Assembly (NCBI GenBank): GCA_900555855.1
Contig: USML01000029.1
Location: forward strand, 1-17,913
Direction of reading: 5' to 3'
DNA length: 17,913 nt
Source: an uncultured Eubacteriales bacterium
GTDB taxonomy: Bacteria > Bacillota > Clostridia > Oscillospirales > Butyricicoccaceae
Shown: one piece after another, positions 13,580 to 17,913 of the stretch
Layout: each line of letters opens with the position of its first letter
Numbering within the stretch: the stretch's first letter is position 1
Program-made: the position numbers and the translations under genes
Notes under the pieces: generated by a model
Told to the model about the DNA's origin: nothing
The model's input: the letters and a program-made list of their open reading frames with translations, nothing else
Databases searched by the model: none

Positions 13580-14514
13580 AGCATATCTTCATCATCAATC
13601 CCGCCGCCGGCAAGTGCGACAGAACCAATCAGGTGGCCGCCAGCATCCGGGCCGCGGCGATGGAGCTGGGGGTGGATTATGAGATCCTCACCACGGAATA
13701 CCCCCGCCACGCCGTTTCCCAGGTCCGCCAGAAGGCGGAGGAATATCCGGACCGTCCCCTGCGGTTTTATGCCTGCGGCGGCGACGGCACGCTGAATGAG
13801 GTGGCCGCCGGGGCGGCGGGCCTGCCCAATGTGGCCATCACCCATTATCCCACCGGCAGCGGCAACGATTTTATCAAGCTTTTCGGGGCAGACTGCCGGG
13901 CCTTTTCCGATCTGAAGAGCCTGATCTGCGGCAAGGAGCTGGAGCTGGATTATATGGAGACCGACCGGGGCATCTCCCTGAATGTGTTCAGCGTGGGCGT
14001 AGACGCCCGCATCGCCGACGGTATGCAGAAATACAAGCGCATCCCCGCCCTGCAGGGCAAGACGGCCTATAATATCTCCACGGTGGAAAACCTGCTGCGG
14101 GGCCTCAGCGAGCCCTACGAGATCCTGGTGGACGGCCAGCGCTTTGAGGGGAAATACTGCCTTGTGCTGGCGGGCAACGGCCGCTTTTACGGCGGCGGTG
14201 CAAACCCCGTTCCGGAGGCCGACCCCACCGACGGCCTGCTGGATGTCCTGCTGGTGAAGGATCTGAGCCTGCTGAAGGCTTCGCAGGTCATCGGCGGCTA
14301 CATGAGCGGGCGCCACAGCAGCTATCCCCAGTATATCACCAAGTTCCTGGCGACGGAGCTCACCGTCCGCCACCGTCAGGGCAAAAGCATGACCATCAAT
14401 CTGGACGGCGAGATCGTCCACGCCAGCGAGGTCACCCTCCGGCTGGCGAAGGATAAGCTGCGCTTCGTCATCCCCCAGAGCGCCCAGCTCCTCCCGCCCC
14501 GGACGGCCCAGTGA
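13567..14514 (+). CDS. Diacylglycerol kinase family lipid kinase (YegS/DgkB/BmrU-like)
   Basis: The 315-residue protein has the catalytic fold of diacylglycerol kinases: IFIINPAAGK near the start (7-16), the ATP-binding GGDGTLNEV (71-79), PTGSGNDF (95-102), NVFSVGVDARI, and a C-terminal strand domain with VLAGNGRFYGGG, DGLLDVLLVKDL and TINLDGEIV. Soluble members phosphorylate diacylglycerol so it can re-enter phospholipid synthesis, or phosphorylate related lipids; the substrate is not fixed by these motifs. Length is normal. The start at 13567 has AAGGGGGA upstream and lies inside the end of the methyltransferase gene, suggesting coupled translation. A strong terminator follows. Confidence 0.9.
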   Translation: MAAVKHIFIINPAAGKCDRTNQVAASIRAAAMELGVDYEILTTEYPRHAVSQVRQKAEEYPDRPLRFYACGGDGTLNEVAAGAAGLPNVAITHYPTGSGNDFIKLFGADCRAFSDLKSLICGKELELDYMETDRGISLNVFSVGVDARIADGMQKYKRIPALQGKTAYNISTVENLLRGLSEPYEILVDGQRFEGKYCLVLAGNGRFYGGGANPVPEADPTDGLLDVLLVKDLSLLKASQVIGGYMSGRHSSYPQYITKFLATELTVRHRQGKSMTINLDGEIVHASEVTLRLAKDKLRFVIPQSAQLLPPRTAQ

Positions 14515-14548
14515 CCGCCACACCAAAAACCGAAATCTTTCCTCGCGC

Positions 14549-14572
14549 AAGGCCGCATAAGCGGCCTTTTTT
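14549..14572 (+). terminator. Intrinsic terminator after the lipid kinase gene
   Basis: AAGGCCGC (14549-14556) pairs with GCGGCCTT (14561-14568) around an ATAA loop, and the T-run continues to 14572. Confidence 0.93.
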
Positions 14573-14637
14573 GCTGCCCGGTTCTATTCCGCCGGGGCGG
14601 CGCATATCTATGGTCAAGCGGAAAAGAGGTGGACAGG

Positions 14638-15207
14638 ATGGAAGAATGCGGCCTGTATCTCGGCAGGCAGGAGGTGGGCCGGCTCCGGTGGGAGCGGCGG
14701 CAAAGCAGGCTCTGGCTGGAGGCGAGCTGCCCCTATGTGCCGGAGCAGATCTACCGCCTGGTGGTGGAGACGGAAACGGGGCTCCGCCCGCTGGGGGTGA
14801 TGCTGCCGGAAAACGGCCTTTTCGTGCTGCGCCGGGAAATACCGGCAGGAGAAGCGCCGCTGCGCGCCGTTCTGGACCGGTCCCGTCCGGGGGAGAGCCA
14901 TCTGCCGGGGCTCCCGCTGGCGGCCTCCGCCTTTTCCCCTGCGGCGGAGGAAGAGCCGCTGCTGCTGGCCTGCGCCTGGGCGGGCGCGCTGGAGAGCGCA
15001 GACTTTCTGGATACGCACTATGTGCGCTTTCCGCTGGAGCTGGGCGGGGCCTGCCCCTTTGCGCCGTATTTCTGCCTGACGGAGGTCCTGGAGACAGACG
15101 CAGGCTGCTGGGGCGTTTTTTGCAGAAAAGGGGAGGGCGATTACCAGCCGCTTTTTCCCCGTTCCGCCGAAAAAGACAGGCTTCGCGGGCCGGATGGCTT
15201 ATGCTGA
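14638..15207 (+). CDS. Unrecognised 189-residue protein ahead of spoIIGA
   Basis: I do not recognise this protein. It is soluble, with no signal peptide or membrane helix. It starts MEECGLYLGRQEVGRLRWER, followed by RLWLEASCPYVPEQIYRLVV, a LGVMLPENGLFVLRREI strand region, LDRSRPGESHLPGL and ADFLDTHYVRFPLEL. Six or more cysteines are scattered but form no clear metal motif. The pattern of short beta strands with turns suggests an all-beta fold. The ATG at 14638 is preferred over a GTG at 14629 because AGAGGTGG lies 5 bases before it. It begins after the terminator at 14572 and ends 16 bases before spoIIGA, so it is probably the first gene of the spoIIGA-sigE transcript. That position suggests, but does not show, a link to early sporulation. 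Confidence 0.75.
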   Translation: MEECGLYLGRQEVGRLRWERRQSRLWLEASCPYVPEQIYRLVVETETGLRPLGVMLPENGLFVLRREIPAGEAPLRAVLDRSRPGESHLPGLPLAASAFSPAAEEEPLLLACAWAGALESADFLDTHYVRFPLELGGACPFAPYFCLTEVLETDAGCWGVFCRKGEGDYQPLFPRSAEKDRLRGPDGLC

Positions 15208-15223
15208 AACAGGAGGCGATGGG

Positions 15224-16075
15224 ATGCGGGTGGTTTATATCGACCGGCTGTTTCTGCTGAATCTGGCGGCGGACTATTTTCTTTTGCTGCTGACGGCCCG
15301 GCTGGGCGGCGTCTATCCCCGGCGGCTGCGGCTGCTGGCGGGAAGCGCCGTGGGAGCGGTGCTGGCGGTGCTGCTTTATTTTCCCCGGCTTCCCGTGCTT
15401 TTGAGCCTGCCGGTGCGGTGCGGCGTCTGTCTCTGCGTGGCGCTGACGGCCTTCGGGCAGAAAAGCGGACGGCAGCTCTGGCGGCTCTGCGGCCTGTTCA
15501 CCGGGGCGACGCTGGTGCTGGGAGGCTGTATGCTGGCGCTGAGCCTGGCGCTGCGGCGGGAGGGAATGCTGCAGAATGGCTTCCTTTATTCTGAAATATC
15601 AGCGCCTGTAATGTTTATCAGCTTTCCGGCGGTCTACCTGCTCTCCGCCTATGTTCTGGGCCGGGGCAGGGCCGATGTGGGCCGCAGCACCCGGGAGCTG
15701 CGCTTCCTTCTGGGGGAGCGGAGCCTTTCCCTCCGGGCGCTGAACGACAGCGGCAACCTGCTGCGGGATCCCTTCAGCGGGAGCCGGGTGATCGTTTTGT
15801 CGGCGGGAGAAGCGGCGGCGCTGTTTCCGGAAAAGGCGGCGGAGTTGCTGCGCCGGGGCGGCGACCCCCAGCAGCTGCTGCCGGAGCTGAAGGCCCTGTG
15901 CGCCGCGCCCCTCTGGCTGCTGCCGGCAAAAACCGCGGGGCAGAGCGCGCTGCTGCTGATCTTCCGCCCGGACAAGGTCTTTCTGGACGGCAGGGAAGCG
16001 CAGGGCTATGTGGCGGGCCTGACCATGGAGCCCATGTATCTCGGCGGCGACTGCCGGGCATTGATCGGAGTGTGA
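15224..16075 (+). CDS. spoIIGA: Sporulation sigma-E processing peptidase SpoIIGA
   Basis: The 283-residue protein is the membrane-bound aspartic protease that removes the pro-peptide of sigma E in the mother cell after engulfment signalling from sigma F. The N-terminal half has about five hydrophobic segments (roughly 9-24, 36-52, 57-76, 90-109 and 126-147). The C-terminal half carries the catalytic DSG in RALNDSGNLLRDPFSG (171-186, Asp175) and the late RPDKVFLDG strand. The ATG at 15224 has AGGAGG at 15211-15216; an in-frame ATG at 15194 lies inside the preceding gene and lacks a good site. sigE begins 3 bases after the stop, and its GGAG site lies in the end of this gene, so protease and substrate are made together. 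Confidence 0.95.
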   Translation: MRVVYIDRLFLLNLAADYFLLLLTARLGGVYPRRLRLLAGSAVGAVLAVLLYFPRLPVLLSLPVRCGVCLCVALTAFGQKSGRQLWRLCGLFTGATLVLGGCMLALSLALRREGMLQNGFLYSEISAPVMFISFPAVYLLSAYVLGRGRADVGRSTRELRFLLGERSLSLRALNDSGNLLRDPFSGSRVIVLSAGEAAALFPEKAAELLRRGGDPQQLLPELKALCAAPLWLLPAKTAGQSALLLIFRPDKVFLDGREAQGYVAGLTMEPMYLGGDCRALIGV

Positions 16076-16078
16076 ATT

Positions 16079-16789
16079 ATGAAGCGGATCGCGGCATTTT
16101 TTCAAAAAATCATCTGTAAAATTAAACTGCTTTACAGCAATGAGATCTACTATATCGGCGGCTCGGATGTTTTGCCGCCGCCCCTGAGCGCCGAGGAGGA
16201 GCGGGCCCTGCTGGAGCATTACGACGGCACCCAGCGGGACATCCGTCAGCTGCTCATCGAGCGCAACCTGCGGCTGGTGGTCTATATCGCCCGGAAGTTT
16301 GAAAACACCGGCGTTGGCCTGGAGGATCTGATCTCCATCGGCACCATCGGCCTGATCAAGGCCGTCAATACCTATCGCAGCGACAAAAACGCCAAAATGG
16401 CCACCTACGCCTCCCGCTGCATCGAAAACGAGATCCTCATGTATCTGCGCAAGAGCGTCAACCAGCGGGCGGAGGTCTCCATCGACGAGCCGCTGAACAC
16501 CGACTGGGACGGCAACGAGCTGCTGCTCTCCGATATTCTGGGGACGGAGCCGGACTGCGTCATGCGGCCGGTGGAGGACGATGTGGAAAAGCAGCTGCTG
16601 CAAAGCCTGCTGCGCCAGCTGCCGGAGCGGGAGCGGGGCATCATCGTCATGCGCTTCGGTCTGGCCGGCGGCGAGGAAATGACCCAGAAGGAGGTGGCCG
16701 ACCGGCTGGGCATCTCCCAATCCTATATCTCCCGGCTGGAAAAGCGCATCATCCAGCGGCTGAAAAAGGAGCTGCTCCGGGCGCTTTGA
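16079..16789 (+). CDS. sigE: RNA polymerase sigma factor SigE (pro-sigma E)
   Basis: The 236-residue protein is the mother-cell sigma factor of early sporulation. Its basic, hydrophobic pro-sequence (about 1-24, [20 protein letters not shown] then NEIY) precedes [13 protein letters not shown], the same arrangement as the Bacillus protein cleaved by SpoIIGA, with a pro-peptide about 3 residues shorter. Region 2 follows with [35 protein letters not shown] and [18 protein letters not shown]. Region 4 has [19 protein letters not shown] and the helix-turn-helix [20 protein letters not shown]. All functional regions are intact. The gene directly follows spoIIGA. The 102-base gap to sigG contains a candidate separate promoter. 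Confidence 0.97.
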   Translation: MKRIAAFFQKIICKIKLLYSNEIYYIGGSDVLPPPLSAEEERALLEHYDGTQRDIRQLLIERNLRLVVYIARKFENTGVGLEDLISIGTIGLIKAVNTYRSDKNAKMATYASRCIENEILMYLRKSVNQRAEVSIDEPLNTDWDGNELLLSDILGTEPDCVMRPVEDDVEKQLLQSLLRQLPERERGIIVMRFGLAGGEEMTQKEVADRLGISQSYISRLEKRIIQRLKKELLRAL

Positions 16790-16832
16790 CGGATCCGCCC
16801 GTTTTTTGACGAACGACAGCCGCCCAAAGGCT

Positions 16833-16862
16833 GCATGAAAAAAATCCCAGACGGCAATCCTA
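16833..16862 (+). promoter_or_regulatory. Candidate sigma-F/sigma-G-type promoter of sigG
   Basis: GCATG (16833-16837) followed after 15 bases by GGCAATCCTA (16853-16862) resembles the forespore pattern GywTA, about 16 bases, then GGnrAnAnTw, with one mismatch in each box. Transcription would start near 16869, about 23 bases before the chosen sigG start. This fits known sigma-F control of sigG in Bacillus; the match is by eye. Confidence 0.5.
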
Positions 16863-16891
16863 TGGTCAAACGGCGAAAGGATGTGTCGGGA

Positions 16892-17677
16892 ATGCAGACA
16901 AAGGTGGAGCTCTGCGGCGTCAATACCGCCAAGCTGAAGGTGTTAAAGAGCGATGAGACGCTGGAGCTCATCCGCCGGGCCCAGGCCGGCGACGGGGCCG
17001 CAAGGGACCGGGCCGTCACGGGAAATCTCCGGCTGGTGCTCTCGGTGGTACAGCGGTTTGCCAGCCGGGGCGAGCCCATGGACGATCTGTTTCAGGTGGG
17101 CGTCATCGGGCTTCTGAAGGCCATCGACCATTTCGACACCAGCCAGCCGGTGCGGTTCAGCACCTATGGCGTCCCCATGGTCATCGGCGAGATCCGCCGC
17201 TATCTGCGGGACGGCAGCCGCATCAAGATCAGCCGCAGCATGCGGGACAACGCCTACCGGGCCCTGACCGCCAAGGAAAAGCTCACCGGCCAGCTCCAGC
17301 GGGAGCCTACGGTGGAGGAGATCGCCCGGGAGATCGACCTGCCCCGGGAGGAGGTCATCTTTGCGCTGGACGCCATCGCGGACCCGGTCTCCCTTTACGA
17401 CCCGGTGTTTCAGGAGGGGGGCGACGCCATCTGCGTCATGGATCAGGTCCGGGACGAGCGCAGCACCGATGACAGCTGGCTGGATCAGATCGCCATGAAG
17501 CAGGCCATGGAGCAGCTCTCGCCCCGGGAAAAGCGGATCCTGGCCCTGCGGTTTTACGACGGCAAGACCCAGATGGAGGTCTCCGCGGAGGTGGGCATCA
17601 GTCAGGCCCAGGTCTCCCGGCTGGAGAAGAACGCCATCCATGCCATGCGCCGGAGCTTTCAGGACAAAGCAACGTGA
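16892..17677 (+). CDS. sigG: RNA polymerase sporulation sigma factor SigG
   Basis: The 261-residue protein is the late forespore sigma factor. It starts MQTKVELCGVNTAKLKVLKS, matching the KVEICGVDTSKL-type N-terminus of the family, followed by NLRLVLSVVQRF, DDLFQVGVIGLLKAIDHFD and YGVPMVIGEIRRYLRDG of region 2. Region 3 (SRSMRDNAYRAL, then EPTVEEIAREI) and region 4 (LSPREKRILALRFYDGKTQM, EVGISQAQVSRLEK) are intact. Length equals the Bacillus protein (260). The ATG at 16892 is chosen because it gives the conserved N-terminus. In-frame ATGs at 16835 and 16862 would add 10-19 residues without a ribosome binding site and overlap the candidate promoter. A weak AAAGGA lies at 16876-16880, so translation initiation may be modest. 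A strong terminator follows. Confidence 0.95.
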   Translation: MQTKVELCGVNTAKLKVLKSDETLELIRRAQAGDGAARDRAVTGNLRLVLSVVQRFASRGEPMDDLFQVGVIGLLKAIDHFDTSQPVRFSTYGVPMVIGEIRRYLRDGSRIKISRSMRDNAYRALTAKEKLTGQLQREPTVEEIAREIDLPREEVIFALDAIADPVSLYDPVFQEGGDAICVMDQVRDERSTDDSWLDQIAMKQAMEQLSPREKRILALRFYDGKTQMEVSAEVGISQAQVSRLEKNAIHAMRRSFQDKAT

Positions 17678-17680
17678 GAG

Positions 17681-17710
17681 AAGCCCCCTTCCGAAAGGAA
17701 GGGGGCTTTT
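17681..17710 (+). terminator. Intrinsic terminator after sigG
   Basis: A 12-bp perfect stem, AAGCCCCCTTCC (17681-17692) with GGAAGGGGGCTT (17697-17708), encloses a GAAA tetraloop and is followed by TTTTCC. It starts 3 bases past the sigG stop and may also limit transcripts from the converging gene on the minus strand. Confidence 0.93.
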
Positions 17711-17712
17711 CC

Positions 17713-17913
17713 TTATCCCTTCCCCTGCAGCTGCCTCAGAAGGGCATGTCCCGCCTGGCGGTGGAGGGAAAGGACGGTGCCAAGCAGCAAAAAGAGGATC
17801 AGAGCGCCTGTCGCCAGGGATACGGCAGCCACGGGGAAGTCCACCGCCAGCGGCTGCTCTGCCGCAAGGCCCTGCAGCGTCCGAGCCGCCCGGTCCCTGC
17901 CGTGAGCGCAGGC
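17713..17913 (-). CDS. C-terminal end of an unidentified membrane protein (partial)
   Basis: On the minus strand, one frame is open from the right edge to a TAA at 17713-17715, giving 66 residues. It reads through RTLQGLAAEQPLAVDFPVAA, then a clear membrane helix (SLATGALILFLLLGTVLSLH), and ends in a short basic tail, RQAGHALLRQLQGKG. A last helix with a short cytoplasmic tail is typical of many permeases and envelope proteins, so the family cannot be named. The 5' end lies outside the window. It converges on sigG, ending 35 bases from the sigG stop with the terminator between. Confidence 0.6.
   Translation of the reverse strand, partial: ACAHGRDRAARTLQGLAAEQPLAVDFPVAAVSLATGALILFLLLGTVLSLHRQAGHALLRQLQGKG

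Noticed and set aside
14581..14620. A sigma-E-like promoter (CTATT and CATATCTA) before the gene leading spoIIGA
   Set aside because: Both boxes fit the consensus only partly, and I saw no Spo0A box nearby. It is too weak to list as a feature, though some promoter must lie between 14573 and 14625.
16835..16891. Earlier in-frame starts for SigG at 16835 and 16862
   Set aside because: Neither has a ribosome binding site, the added residues are not part of the family N-terminus, and they overlap the candidate forespore promoter.
1..17913. CRISPR arrays, insertion sequences, tRNA or rRNA genes, phage or defence genes
   Set aside because: No regularly spaced repeats, transposase motifs, tRNA-like cloverleaf arms or defence signatures were seen by eye on either strand.

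Overview
The window looks like chromosome from a spore-forming, Gram-positive Clostridia, most likely an Oscillospiraceae-type gut anaerobe. Four things point there: a spoIIGA-sigE-sigG sporulation cluster, an RnfC/RnfD pair, sigma-A promoters with near-perfect Firmicutes consensus and AGGAGG-type ribosome binding sites, and GC-rich coding DNA (roughly 60% or more in the lines I counted by hand). No rRNA, tRNA, CRISPR array, insertion sequence or phage gene was seen, and no gene-free stretch exceeds about 220 bases.

Layout. (1) 1-898, minus strand: the N-terminal part of an FAD-linked oxidase running off the left edge, preceded by a good sigma-A promoter surrounded by three related 15-bp palindromes, then the C-terminal third of a MurR/RpiR-type SIS-domain regulator. 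(2) Around 899-903 the sequence switches abruptly into the C-terminal third of ftsY on the plus strand. Both genes are cut at their 5' sides, so this is a deletion/rearrangement breakpoint or an assembly chimera. (3) 903-6856, plus strand: a housekeeping operon, 'ftsY-rph-rdgB-yhbY-nadD/yqeK (one fused protein)-rsfS-leuS, with short gaps or ATGA overlaps. (4) 6862-7172: rpsU with its own consensus promoter and a strong terminator, then a five-helix membrane protein of unknown function. (5) 7785-11434, minus strand: a three-gene unit, rnfC-rnfD-gene for a membrane-anchored DUF4015-like protein, with its own promoter and no rnfG, E, A or B next to it. RnfC and RnfD both look altered at cofactor-site motifs. 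(6) 11565-14572, plus strand: a membrane-anchored extracytoplasmic protein, a THUMP-type RNA methyltransferase and a diacylglycerol-kinase-family lipid kinase. (7) 14638-17710, plus strand: an unrecognised gene, then spoIIGA, sigE and sigG, ending in a strong terminator, with a candidate sigma-F/G promoter before sigG. (8) 17713-17913, minus strand: the C-terminus of a membrane protein running off the right edge.

How the genes work together. Block 3 serves translation and nucleotide hygiene: SRP receptor, 3' end trimming of tRNA, removal of non-canonical NTPs, ribosome-associated factors, NAD synthesis with Np4N hydrolysis, and leucyl-tRNA synthesis. Block 7 is the mother-cell then forespore sigma cascade: SpoIIGA cleaves pro-SigE, and SigG acts later in the forespore. 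Block 5 is the least ordinary part. It is either one half of a split Rnf ion pump whose other subunits are encoded elsewhere, or a diverged RnfCD redox module used for something else. The family identifications rest on motifs I recognise by eye; no database search was possible.
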